Shown piece by piece: positions 24,317 through 32,288 of a stretch of 64,000 nucleotides of DNA. Origin of the DNA: Mycobacterium europaeum. Its GTDB lineage: Bacteria; Actinomycetota; Actinomycetes; Mycobacteriales; Mycobacteriaceae. Made by a program: the position numbers and the translations under genes. The number at the start of each line of letters is the position of its first letter. Within the stretch, counting starts at the first letter, position 1. Where the stretch lies: positions 62,001-126,000 of the forward strand of contig NZ_LQOU01000064.1 of NCBI RefSeq assembly GCF_002102155.1, given 5' to 3'. The notes below the pieces were generated by a model. It had not been told where the DNA came from, did not search any database, and saw only the letters and a list, made by a program, of their open reading frames with translations.

Positions 24317-25246
24317 ATGACCGTACTGCGTATCGTCTCGGGTAGCGCCAACCCGGGGCTATTCAGCGCCATCGCAAACCACCTGGGAGTCGACTCCTAC
24401 GGCTGTTCCCTGGAGCGATTCCCTGACGGGGAACTTCATCCGACGATCGAAGATGTCTGCGGTGCCGACGTTTACGTCATTCAGCCGACATCGCCACCGG
24501 TCAACGAGCACTTCGTCGAATTACTCTTGCTGCTCGACGCCTGCCGTCGGTCCCGCGCGGCACGGGTGACCGCGGTGGTGCCGTATTTCGGCTACGCCCG
24601 CCAAGATCGTCGCACCGGGCCGGGTCAGGCTCTCGGCTCGCCCGTCGTCATAGATGCGATTGTCGCCGCGGGTGCCGATCGACTCGTTGTTGTCGACCCG
24701 CACACGCCCGCCCTGGAAGCGATGTGCCGAATTCCCGTGGAAACGCTGTCCGCTGTTCCCGCGCTATGCCGCGAGCTCGCCGGCGATCTGCCGGAGGGCG
24801 TGGTGGTGGTCGCACCCGACCTGGGCGCGGTCAAGCTCGCCGAACGGTACGCAAAAGCGCTGCACGGCTCGGTGGCCGTGGTGCGCAAACAGCGTGAAAG
24901 CGGCTCAACGGTGGCCGCATTGGACATCGCCGGGGACGTCAGTGGCCGCAGGGTGGTGGTCATCGATGACATGATCACCACCGGGGCCACTATTGAAGCC
25001 GCGGTCGACAAGCTGCGGACACACGGCGCCGCGGCGGATATCGTCGTGGCGGCCACGCACGGGCTATTCGTGCACACCGCGGTGAACCGATTGCGCAAGC
25101 TCGACCTGCGGCGCGTGCTGGTTACCGACAGTACTGACGTCAAAGCCGCAGACGCCTTCATCCGTGTGTGTTCGATTGCGCCGACAATAGCTGATGCGAT
25201 CGCCCGCCTGCACGCCGACGAGCCACTCGATAATCCCGCCATGTGA
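24317..25246 (+). CDS. ribose-phosphate pyrophosphokinase (second PRPP synthetase)
   Basis: The 309-residue class I-type PRPP synthetase makes phosphoribosyl pyrophosphate from ribose 5-phosphate and ATP for nucleotide, His and Trp synthesis. Visible motifs are FPDGE (near 40), the flexible loop YFGYARQDRR (near 95-104), a metal-binding DPHTPALEAM in place of the common DLHxxQIQGFF, and the PRPP loop VVVIDDMITTGATI. The substitution in the DLH region marks it as a divergent member of the family. The housekeeping prsA is normally elsewhere (near glmU), so this is probably an extra copy. Genes around it resemble hypoxia-regulon members, suggesting stress expression. Confidence 0.85.
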   Translation: MTVLRIVSGSANPGLFSAIANHLGVDSYGCSLERFPDGELHPTIEDVCGADVYVIQPTSPPVNEHFVELLLLLDACRRSRAARVTAVVPYFGYARQDRRTGPGQALGSPVVIDAIVAAGADRLVVVDPHTPALEAMCRIPVETLSAVPALCRELAGDLPEGVVVVAPDLGAVKLAERYAKALHGSVAVVRKQRESGSTVAALDIAGDVSGRRVVVIDDMITTGATIEAAVDKLRTHGAAADIVVAATHGLFVHTAVNRLRKLDLRRVLVTDSTDVKAADAFIRVCSIAPTIADAIARLHADEPLDNPAM

Positions 25247-25267
25247 TCCGCTGCGGGCCAATAATTC

Positions 25268-25693
25268 TCAGCCCAGACGCTCGATCTCGTCGGCCGCCTC
25301 GGTCAGCGCCGTGGCGAGTTCGCGGGCGCCCGCCGCGTCCAGCGCATTGAGGTGACGGGCGTGTACGGCAATCCACCGCCGCGTCGAGCCATCGGCCTGC
25401 TGTCGACCGCAGATCTGAACGTGCGTCGGCCCTCTGCGGCGGGAGGTGCCCTCGAATTCGCGAAACCAGTTGCTGTCGAAGTGCCAGTCGAAGGTGCGAA
25501 CCGCACCGTCGGGTGGCCCGATGGCGTCGAATGGCATCCCGGCGGACACGTTCTTGGCTGCCCACTGCCGTGCCATGTCCAGGAGCGTCTGCGGTTCGTC
25601 GTGTTCGAGGCGCTCCAGCTGAGCGATTTGCGCAGCGGTGAGCTGGTCGGCCACGTCGCGCCAGGTTTGGGCGGTGTCGTCAGATGCGGTCAT
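25268..25693 (-). CDS. hypothetical protein (141 residues)
   Basis: The protein begins MTASDDTAQTWRDVADQLT and has a helical N-terminal half (TAAQIAQLERLEHDEPQTLLDMARQWAAKN) and a C-terminal half with FDWHFDSNWFREFEGTSRR, a beta-strand with WIAVHARHLNAL and a helix ARELATALTEAADEIERLG. The frame continues upstream to an ATG at 25804, which would add 37 residues; neither start has a ribosome site, so the start is uncertain. No known family. The gene lies in the block with PRPP synthetase and Rv0571c-like genes. Confidence 0.6.
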   Translation of the reverse strand: MTASDDTAQTWRDVADQLTAAQIAQLERLEHDEPQTLLDMARQWAAKNVSAGMPFDAIGPPDGAVRTFDWHFDSNWFREFEGTSRRRGPTHVQICGRQQADGSTRRWIAVHARHLNALDAAGARELATALTEAADEIERLG

Positions 25694-25824
25694 GGTTTGC
25701 AGTCTGTGCTGCCCTCCCGCGGTTAGCGAGAGTCGAAAGTCATGTCCTTCGTAGTCCGGGGCACCGCCGGATCTGTCTGCTTGCGGTTCAGACGGTTTGG
25801 GCATGTCACGGACTGGCGAAACGG

Positions 25825-26088
25825 TCAGCCGATTCCGACGCGAATCCCCTCATGCCGCTGCTCCAGCGTGACCGTCAATGTGCCCGGCTCGCTACCGACG
25901 ACGATGCTGCCGGCCGGATGCAATGGATATTCGCGGGTCCCGGTGCCACCCGTCCCGGTTCCGGTCGCCAACTCATAGCCGCGATCGTCTCGGAGCCTGT
26001 CCACGAGGGCCGTGACGATTTCGCTTGCCAGCTCGTCTGGATCAACCGTCTCCGGCACGGTCAGCGTCAGTCTGGTCACCTGCACCAC
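25825..26088 (-). CDS. 87-residue hypothetical protein
   Basis: From a GTG start the product reads VVQVTRLTLTVPETVDPDEL, a beta-strand and helix, then a Gly/Thr run (ATGTGTGGTGT) and a strand pair (SIVVGSEPGTLTVTLEQRHEG). GAGGCC precedes the start. No family is recognised. A second GTG directly after the first is equally possible. It has regular high-GC third codon positions, which supports it being real. Confidence 0.5.
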   Translation of the reverse strand: MVQVTRLTLTVPETVDPDELASEIVTALVDRLRDDRGYELATGTGTGGTGTREYPLHPAGSIVVGSEPGTLTVTLEQRHEGIRVGIG

Positions 26089-26190
26089 GCTACTGGCCTC
26101 GCAGCACCCGATGTCTGAAATGACGGCCCACGAATGCGGGACAGGCGGAGAATGATGGTCGAGATCGTGAAGTCGGGAAGGGAGGAAGCC

Positions 26191-26358
26191 ATGGTCGCGG
26201 ACCCGCAATGCGCCCGCTGCAAACAAACCATCGCACCGGGGTGGCTTTATCTGACTGCGCATCGCCGCGGCCAAGCCGAACCGGCCGCCGACGACGCAGT
26301 GCTCATCCATGTGCCCGATGAATGCCCAGGGCCGGGCGAGCACGTCCCGCCCAGCTAG
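26191..26358 (+). CDS. 55-residue CxxC protein
   Basis: I placed the start at the ATG following a strong ribosome site (GGGAAGGGAGGAAGCC). The short protein begins MVADPQCARCKQTIAPGW, with one CxxC pair and a later Cys in DECPGPGEH, suggesting a small metal-binding or redox knuckle. In-frame ATGs 13 and 19 codons upstream are less well placed. Function unknown; it converges on the phosphoribosyltransferase-hydrolase gene. Confidence 0.5.
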   Translation: MVADPQCARCKQTIAPGWLYLTAHRRGQAEPAADDAVLIHVPDECPGPGEHVPPS

Positions 26359-26390
26359 ACAAGCTGACTGCTGCCGGTCAAGCTTCCGGA

Positions 26391-27797
26391 CTACGGACTC
26401 GTGGTCAGAGCCGCCGCGCTCAAGTGGTCGACGAACCAGTCGCGGGCCAGCATGGCGACCTTCTCGAGCGTTCCGGGCTCTTCGAAGAGATGGGTGGCGC
26501 CGGGCACGACGGTGAGTTTGCACCTGCCGGGGATCGCTGCTCGCGCTTGCCGATTCAGTTCCAGCACCACGTCGTCATTGCCGCCGACGATGAGCAGCGT
26601 GGGCGCGTAAACCCGGGCCAGGAATTGCCCCGCCAAATCCGGTCGGCCACCCCGGGACACCACCGCCGCGACGTTCACGCGCGGGTCGGTGGCGGCGACC
26701 AGGGCCGCGCCCGCGCCGGTGCTGGCACCGAAGTAGCCCACCGGCAGCGCGGCCGTGACCGGCTGGCGGCTCAGCCAGCCGGTGACGTCGACCAGCCGTC
26801 GCGCCAAGAGGCCGATGTCGAAAACGTTGGCTCGATTTCGTTCCTCTTCGGGGGTGAGAAGGTCGAACAGCAGCGTGGCGAGACCCGCGGCGTTCAGCAC
26901 GTCGGCCACGTAGCGGTTGCGGGGGCTGTGCCGGCTGCTTCCACTGCCGTGCGCGAACAGCACCACACCGAGTGGACGCTCGGGGATCGTCAGATGTCCC
27001 GCCACCGACACCGAACCGACGGTGACCGTGACTTCCTCGTCGCGTAACGGCGGGTCGGCCGAGCCGGCATCGACCAGCGGGTCGCGAGAACCGTTTCGGG
27101 CCCGCTCGAGGAGTGTGACCACCTCGTCGTCAGAAGTCTGGGTGAAGTTGCGGTAGCCCTGTCCGACGGCGAAGAAGAATTCGGGCGTGTGCAAGCAGAC
27201 CACTTCGTCGGCGTACCCGGCGAATCTTTCGAACACGTCGCGTCCGCCGATCGGAACTGCCAGCACCACCCGGCTCGCGCCCTGGGCGCGAGCGACCTGG
27301 CAGGCGGCTTTCGCCGTCGCGCCGGTAGCGACGCCGTCATCGACGATTACGGCGGTTCGCCCCGCCAACGGGATCGGTTCGTGCCCGCCGCGGAACCGTT
27401 CAGAGCGACGGGCCAACTCGGCCCGCTGCTTCGCCTCGACCGCCGCCATCTCGTCCGCGGACAAGTGAGCTTCGCGCACGACGGCGTCGTTGATGACCCG
27501 CACTCCGCCCTCACCGATCGCGCCGAAGGCCAGCTCGGGCTGAAATGGAACCCCGAGCTTGCGCACGACCAATACATCCAGCGGGGCCTGCAGCGCCTTG
27601 GCGACCTCGAAGGCCACCGGCACACCACCGCGCGGTAGGCCTAATACCAAAACATCTTGGCCACGCAAGGGTTCCAAACTTTTGGCCAGCTGTCGTCCGG
27701 CATCGACACGATCATCGAACACTCTTTGGTCGCCGCGTAACGAAGCCAGCCGCTGCACCAGCGGTCGACCCCAGCCATCGCGGTTCGTCCGTGTCAT
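26391..27797 (-). CDS. phosphoribosyltransferase-alpha/beta hydrolase fusion (Rv0571c-like)
   Basis: The 468-residue two-domain protein has a type I PRTase at about 1-220 with VLGLPRGGVPVAFEVA and a PRPP loop AVIVDDGVATGATAKAA, then a dienelactone-hydrolase-like alpha/beta hydrolase at about 245-460 with VVLFAHGSGSSRHS, the nucleophile elbow GYFGASTGAGAAL, LIVGGNDD and a catalytic His in GATHLFEEP. The architecture matches Rv0571c, a gene of the DosR hypoxia regulon in M. tuberculosis. The substrates of either half are unknown. The ATG at 27797 fits the family start. A DosR-box-like sequence lies 58 bp upstream. Confidence 0.85.
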   Translation of the reverse strand: MTRTNRDGWGRPLVQRLASLRGDQRVFDDRVDAGRQLAKSLEPLRGQDVLVLGLPRGGVPVAFEVAKALQAPLDVLVVRKLGVPFQPELAFGAIGEGGVRVINDAVVREAHLSADEMAAVEAKQRAELARRSERFRGGHEPIPLAGRTAVIVDDGVATGATAKAACQVARAQGASRVVLAVPIGGRDVFERFAGYADEVVCLHTPEFFFAVGQGYRNFTQTSDDEVVTLLERARNGSRDPLVDAGSADPPLRDEEVTVTVGSVSVAGHLTIPERPLGVVLFAHGSGSSRHSPRNRYVADVLNAAGLATLLFDLLTPEEERNRANVFDIGLLARRLVDVTGWLSRQPVTAALPVGYFGASTGAGAALVAATDPRVNVAAVVSRGGRPDLAGQFLARVYAPTLLIVGGNDDVVLELNRQARAAIPGRCKLTVVPGATHLFEEPGTLEKVAMLARDWFVDHLSAAALTTSP

Positions 27798-27854
27798 CCC
27801 CTCAGTGTGTCGCGAGGCGCCGGCGTGCCGAAGGGCCGTTAGGCCACTCCCGTG

Positions 27855-27868
27855 GGGACCAAGGCCTC
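27855..27868. promoter_or_regulatory. DosR-box-like sequence between Rv0571c-like and capA-like genes
   Basis: GGGACCAAGGCCTC matches 10 of 14 positions of GGGACTWWAGTCCC with one perfect half-site. It sits in the divergent spacer between two homologues of DosR-regulon genes, which strengthens an otherwise weak match. Confidence 0.35.
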
Positions 27869-27950
27869 CTGGCCGGCATTTCTCCGAGCGCCTAGCGTCG
27901 GCGTGGTGGAGTCGGATCGCCCACCGGGCTCCTCGCGTGGTTCCGGTGCG

Positions 27951-29072
27951 GTGACGGTGCTGTTGGGTGGCGACGTCATGCTCGGGCGAGGCGTCGATCA
28001 GATCCTGCCCCATCCCGGCGATCCAGAATTGCGTGAGCGCTATCTACGTGATGCCGGGGGATATGTCCGGTTGGCCGAGCGAGCAAATGGGCCGATTCCG
28101 CGTCCGGTGGATTGGCGGTGGCCGTGGGGCGAGGTCCTGATGGTCCTCGACGAGGCCGCCCCAAACGTCCGTCTGATCAACCTGGAGACGACGATCACCG
28201 CGCGGGGCGATTTCGCCGACGGCAAAGCGGTTTGTTATCGAATGCATCCGGATAACCTGCCCGCCCTGACGGCGTTGCGGCCGGACGTTTGCGCGCTGGC
28301 CAACAACCACATCCTCGACTTCGGCCGCCCGGGCTTGGCCGATACCCTGTCCGCCCTCACCGGTGCGGGAATCCGGGGCGTCGGAGCCGGGGCCGACCTG
28401 TCTATCGCACGCGAACCGGCGGTGCTCGATGTCGGCGACGGATACCGGGTCACGGTGGGCTCGGTCGCGATGCCGTCGGCCGGCGTTCCCGTGTCTTGGG
28501 CCGCGCACCACGATCGGCCCGGCGTGCGACTGATCCGGGACGCCTCGGCACGCGGCGTCGCCGACGAGGTGGCCGCGGACGTGCTGGCACGTCAACACGA
28601 CCGCCAGATCGCGATCGTCTCGGTGCACTGGGGGTCGAATTGGGGTTATGACATAGCGGACAGTGACGTCACATTCGCGCACCGGCTGATCGATGCCGGC
28701 GTCGACATCGTTCACGGTCACTCCTCGCACCATCCCAGGCCGATCGAGATATACCGTGGCAAACCGATCCTCTACGGCTGCGGCGATGTCATCGACGACT
28801 ACGAAGGCATCGGCGGGCACGAGGCCTACCGTGCCGATCTCCGGCTCCTGTATCTGACCCGAACCGATCCGGCCGGCGGTGAATTGGCGTCGTTGCAGAT
28901 GATCCCGCTGCGCGTCCGCCGGATGCGGCTCGAGCGTCCGTCTCGTGACGAGGTCGAATGGCTGCGCGCAACGATCGAGCAAGCCAGCCGCCGGTTCGGG
29001 CTGCGTGTTGTGACGCGGCGAGATGACCTTCTGGAGGTTGAGTTGCCCGGCAACCATGGCCGGACACCGTGA
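27951..29072 (+). CDS. CapA/PgsA-family protein (Rv0574c-like)
   Basis: The 373-residue protein belongs to the CapA metallophosphatase-like family linked to poly-gamma-glutamate capsule synthesis. Motifs are LLGGDVMLGRGVD (metal-binding Asp), INLETTIT, DVCALANNHILDFG, VSVHWGSNWGYD and VHGHSSHHPRPIE. No transmembrane segment is visible, so it may be cytosolic, unlike membrane PgsA. The start is uncertain: GTG at 27951 (VTVLLGG) aligns with the start I recall for Rv0574c, while GTG codons at 27903 and 27852 are possible. The function in mycobacteria, which lack pgsBC, is unknown. Confidence 0.8.
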   Translation: MTVLLGGDVMLGRGVDQILPHPGDPELRERYLRDAGGYVRLAERANGPIPRPVDWRWPWGEVLMVLDEAAPNVRLINLETTITARGDFADGKAVCYRMHPDNLPALTALRPDVCALANNHILDFGRPGLADTLSALTGAGIRGVGAGADLSIAREPAVLDVGDGYRVTVGSVAMPSAGVPVSWAAHHDRPGVRLIRDASARGVADEVAADVLARQHDRQIAIVSVHWGSNWGYDIADSDVTFAHRLIDAGVDIVHGHSSHHPRPIEIYRGKPILYGCGDVIDDYEGIGGHEAYRADLRLLYLTRTDPAGGELASLQMIPLRVRRMRLERPSRDEVEWLRATIEQASRRFGLRVVTRRDDLLEVELPGNHGRTP

Positions 29073-29087
29073 TGATGCAGCGACGGC

Positions 29088-29906
29088 TCAGCGCAGTTCG
29101 GCGATGACCTTCGCGAAGTTGTCCACGTGGTTGTCCTGCACGGTGATGAACGTGACCCCGTACTTCTCCCGGTACTCCAGCAGCGTGTCGGCCATCTCGC
29201 GGGGCGACCCCGTCAGGACGGAGTGCATGGCCAGGATCTCCTCGTCGGACAATCCCCCGGCGTACCGACGGGTCATCGCCAGGTCGGGCAGGCTCTCGCC
29301 CTCGGCGGGGACGGCCGTGACGGCGAGGTTCAATTCGAGCGCGTCGAACCGGTCGCCGGCGGCGTTGCGGACGAACTCGACGCGTTCGGTCAGCGGGTCG
29401 TCGGCCTCCTTGACCCTCGAACCCGTCAGCCCGATGATGTCGGCTTGCCGGGCGGCGATGGTCAGCACCCGGTCGCCGTTGCCGGCGATGAGGATGGGTG
29501 TCGTCGGGTGGTGCTCCTTCAGATATGCCGTCATGTGGTTGAGGTAGTCGACCCGGGCGCCGGCACTGGGGTAGGGGAGCTCGGCGGCGTCGAACTCCTC
29601 CTTGACGTAGCCGGTGCCGAGCCCGACTTCGAGACGGCCGTTACTGAGCTTGTCCAGGTCGCCCAGGTCCCGGCTGAGCAGGGCGGGCTTGTAGAAGGCG
29701 GCGTTGAGCACATACATGCTCAGCTTGAGCTTGTCGGTGACCATGGCGGCCGCCGTCAGTGCGGGAATGGGGGCCACCGCGCCGAGATGGTCTGGCACGC
29801 AGAGCACATCGAATCCGATGTCTTCCGCCTGCTTCACCTTGTCGACGAACGCCGCGCGCGACTTGATGAAGCGCATGCTCATTCCGAAGCGAAAATCCTT
29901 GGCCAC
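29088..29906 (-). CDS. F420-dependent LLM-class oxidoreductase (TIGR03621-like)
   Basis: The 272-residue luciferase-like TIM-barrel enzyme has FRFGMSMRFIKSRAAFVD, CVPDHLGAVAPIPAL, GRLEVGLGTGYVKEEFDAA and PILIAGNGDRVLTIAARQADIIGLTG, as in the TIGR03621 subfamily of putative F420-dependent oxidoreductases. These transfer a hydride to or from coenzyme F420. The GTG at 29906 has GGAG six bases upstream; TTG at 29918 is an alternative. It converges on the capA-like gene with a 15-bp gap. Substrate unknown. Confidence 0.85.
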   Translation of the reverse strand: MAKDFRFGMSMRFIKSRAAFVDKVKQAEDIGFDVLCVPDHLGAVAPIPALTAAAMVTDKLKLSMYVLNAAFYKPALLSRDLGDLDKLSNGRLEVGLGTGYVKEEFDAAELPYPSAGARVDYLNHMTAYLKEHHPTTPILIAGNGDRVLTIAARQADIIGLTGSRVKEADDPLTERVEFVRNAAGDRFDALELNLAVTAVPAEGESLPDLAMTRRYAGGLSDEEILAMHSVLTGSPREMADTLLEYREKYGVTFITVQDNHVDNFAKVIAELR

Positions 29907-29935
29907 CAACAACTCCAATCAACAGACGAGGACAA

Positions 29936-30991
29936 TTACCAACAACGTGCAGCTTCCACCAACCCCCGGATCAGCGCCGTGGTGACCGGTGACAGGCCGT
30001 CATCGCCGGGCAGCGGGCTGCGCGGGCTCAGGCCGCGCACGCGGGGGGAGAGCTCCAGCTGGGTCCCGCCCTCACGCACCCGGTTCACCGGGTTGTCCGG
30101 ATGCAGACCCCGTAACTCCGGGGGGATGTCCTCGAGGTCGGTGATCACCCGGTAGCCGGTCAACCGAATGTGCCGGGCCAAATGCGCGGCCAGCGCGCGG
30201 TTGCGGCCACCGGCCAGCAGTTGCGTGCTGCGCCCGATGCGGCCGTATCCGTGCAGCGACACCGCAACGTCGACATGGTCGAGGAATTCGGCGAGCCGAG
30301 GCGATTCGGCCGGGTCGAACAACGCCGAGGGCAGGTGGTGCGGGTAGCGGTCGGGGTGACGCAGTACGTACACCGACGCGTCGGCTGCCTCGGCGGCGCG
30401 TTCGGCGATCACGTCGGTCATCTCTTCCAGCCCTCCGCCGTGGATGGCCAGAAAGCCGAAACGCGACCGCAAGCGACCGGCCTCGCTCACCCCGGCCTGG
30501 CTCAGCAACGCCGAAAGAGATTGGGGCGCAGGCCCCGACGCCGACGCCCGCTGCGGCCAGCGGGATGGGTCCCAGCGCCGCAGGAAGTCGACCCAACGTT
30601 GCGGCAACCCATGCTGCACCGCGCCGTCGATGATCTTGGGCAGGTAGCCCGGCCGCGGCGGACCCGGCGTCACCCGATGGTCGATGTAGACCCAGGCCGG
30701 CGCCGGCCCGTCGTGGGTGTGCACGGTCAGCCGGTCGCGCCGGTAGCGCACCGGCACGCCCTCGGCGCTGTCCAGCGTCGCCAGGTCGCCGTCGGAGATC
30801 TGCCACACCACGCCGTGCACCCGGCTGCCGGCACACGGCTCGACCGTGGCCACGCCGCGCTGGTTGATCAGCCAGTCATGATCGGACAGGATCGCCGGCC
30901 GCGGGTCGGCGGCGTCGGGACACCGCAGCGCCATCTGCTTCACGCACAGGTTCGACCCGTATGCGAAGTAGGCGTGCCGGCGGGCCGGCAT
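29936..30991 (-). CDS. gamma-glutamylcyclotransferase-like / poly-gamma-glutamate hydrolase-like fusion (Rv0923c-like)
   Basis: The 351-residue protein is made of two parts. Residues 1-120 are a GGCT/AIG2-like domain (YFAYGSNLCVKQM, with the YGSNL substrate loop, and VWQISDGDLATLDSAEG with the catalytic Glu). Residues about 150-345 match the PghP-type poly-gamma-glutamate hydrolase family (FGFLAIHGGGLEEMTDVIA, VDVAVSLHGYGR, LLAGGRNRALAAHLARHI). Both halves act on gamma-glutamyl bonds in their families. It begins immediately after the mntH stop, so it is co-transcribed with mntH. The combination matches Rv0923c; its real substrate is unknown. Confidence 0.8.
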   Translation of the reverse strand: MPARRHAYFAYGSNLCVKQMALRCPDAADPRPAILSDHDWLINQRGVATVEPCAGSRVHGVVWQISDGDLATLDSAEGVPVRYRRDRLTVHTHDGPAPAWVYIDHRVTPGPPRPGYLPKIIDGAVQHGLPQRWVDFLRRWDPSRWPQRASASGPAPQSLSALLSQAGVSEAGRLRSRFGFLAIHGGGLEEMTDVIAERAAEAADASVYVLRHPDRYPHHLPSALFDPAESPRLAEFLDHVDVAVSLHGYGRIGRSTQLLAGGRNRALAAHLARHIRLTGYRVITDLEDIPPELRGLHPDNPVNRVREGGTQLELSPRVRGLSPRSPLPGDDGLSPVTTALIRGLVEAARCW

Positions 30992-32218
30992 TCAGGCAGT
31001 CACCGTCAGCCAGATGAGGACCACGTTAAGCAGACTAATCATGACGCCAACGGCCCAGCCAATAATCGTCGTGACGGGGTGGTTGGTGTCGTCGCCCATC
31101 AAGTCGCGGTCACTGGTGAGCTTCACCAGCGGCAGGACCGCAAACGGTATCCCGAACGACAGCACCACCTGGGAGAGCACCAGCGCGCGGGTGGGGTCGA
31201 ACCCGACCGCGAGGATCACCAGCGCGGGGCACACGGTGATCAAGCGGCGCACCAGCATCGGAATTCTGCGGTGCAGCAGCCCCTGCATGATCATGGCGCC
31301 GGCGTAGGCGCCCACCGAGGACGATGCCAGCCCGGACGCCAGCAGTCCGACCGCGAACAGCACCGCGATGGTTGGCCCGAGCGTGTGGTGAATCGCGGAG
31401 TACGCGCCCTCGATGGACGCGCTGATGTTGCGGTGCTGCAGGTTGATCGCGGCGACCAGCAGCATCGCGGCGTTCACCGTTCCCGCGACGACCATCGCCA
31501 GCACCACGTCCAGCCGGGTGACCCGCAGCAGCAGGCGCCGCTGGGAGCCCTCGGCCGGATGGCCGTGCCGGTCGAGGACCAGCCCGGAATGCATGTACAC
31601 CGCGTGCGGCATCACGGTCGCGCCCAGGATGGCGGCGGCGAGGAGCACGCTTTCGGTGCCGCGGAACCGCGGCACCAGCCCGCCGAGCACGTCACCGGGC
31701 GGCGGCGTCTTGACGAAGAAGCTGGCCGCAAACCCGATGGCGATGACGAGCAGCAGGCCGGTGATGACGCGCTCGAAGATGATCTGCCCGCGCCGGTCCT
31801 GGATCGCCAGCAGCAGTAGGGAGACCAGCCCGGTGATGATGCCGCCGACCAACAGGGGCAGACCGAACAGGATCCGCAACGCGATTGCGCCACCGACGAT
31901 TTCGGCCATGTCGGTGGCGATCGCCACCAGTTCGGCCTGAATCCAGTACACCAGCCGGACCGGCCGGCTCATCCGCTTGCCGACGGCCGCCGGCAACGAG
32001 CGCCCGGTCACCAGGCCGAGCTTGGGAGACAGATACTGCACCAGGCCGGCCAGCGCATTGGCCACCACGATGACCCACAGCAGCAGGTAGCCGAACTTGG
32101 CGCCCGAGCTGACGTTGGCGGCAACGTTGCCCGGATCGACATAGGCGATCGCGGCGACGAAGGCAGGCCCGAGCAGATACCAGCTGCTTTTCAGCGAGTC
32201 CTGGCTGCTCTGTGTCAA
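30992..32218 (-). CDS. mntH: Nramp-family Mn2+/divalent metal transporter MntH
   Basis: The 408-residue protein with about 11 transmembrane helices carries the metal-site motifs AYVDPGNVAAN in helix 1 and ATVMPHAVYMHSG in helix 6, both diagnostic of Nramp proteins that import Mn2+/Fe2+ with protons. It corresponds to Rv0924c in position. The downstream GGCT fusion gene starts at the next base. I found no clear MntR or IdeR box in the 70-bp upstream spacer. Confidence 0.94.
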   Translation of the reverse strand: MTQSSQDSLKSSWYLLGPAFVAAIAYVDPGNVAANVSSGAKFGYLLLWVIVVANALAGLVQYLSPKLGLVTGRSLPAAVGKRMSRPVRLVYWIQAELVAIATDMAEIVGGAIALRILFGLPLLVGGIITGLVSLLLLAIQDRRGQIIFERVITGLLLVIAIGFAASFFVKTPPPGDVLGGLVPRFRGTESVLLAAAILGATVMPHAVYMHSGLVLDRHGHPAEGSQRRLLLRVTRLDVVLAMVVAGTVNAAMLLVAAINLQHRNISASIEGAYSAIHHTLGPTIAVLFAVGLLASGLASSSVGAYAGAMIMQGLLHRRIPMLVRRLITVCPALVILAVGFDPTRALVLSQVVLSFGIPFAVLPLVKLTSDRDLMGDDTNHPVTTIIGWAVGVMISLLNVVLIWLTVTA

Positions 32219-32288
32219 CTCGTCGCCCCTCGATTCACTCGGCCGAATTGAAAAGTGAGGGTATCCGAAGACTCGACGCGCCCGTTGC

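Noticed and set aside
32219..32288. MntR or iron/manganese regulator box before mntH
   Set aside because: The 70-bp spacer shows no palindrome of the MntR or IdeR type; only a loose AT-rich -10-like stretch.
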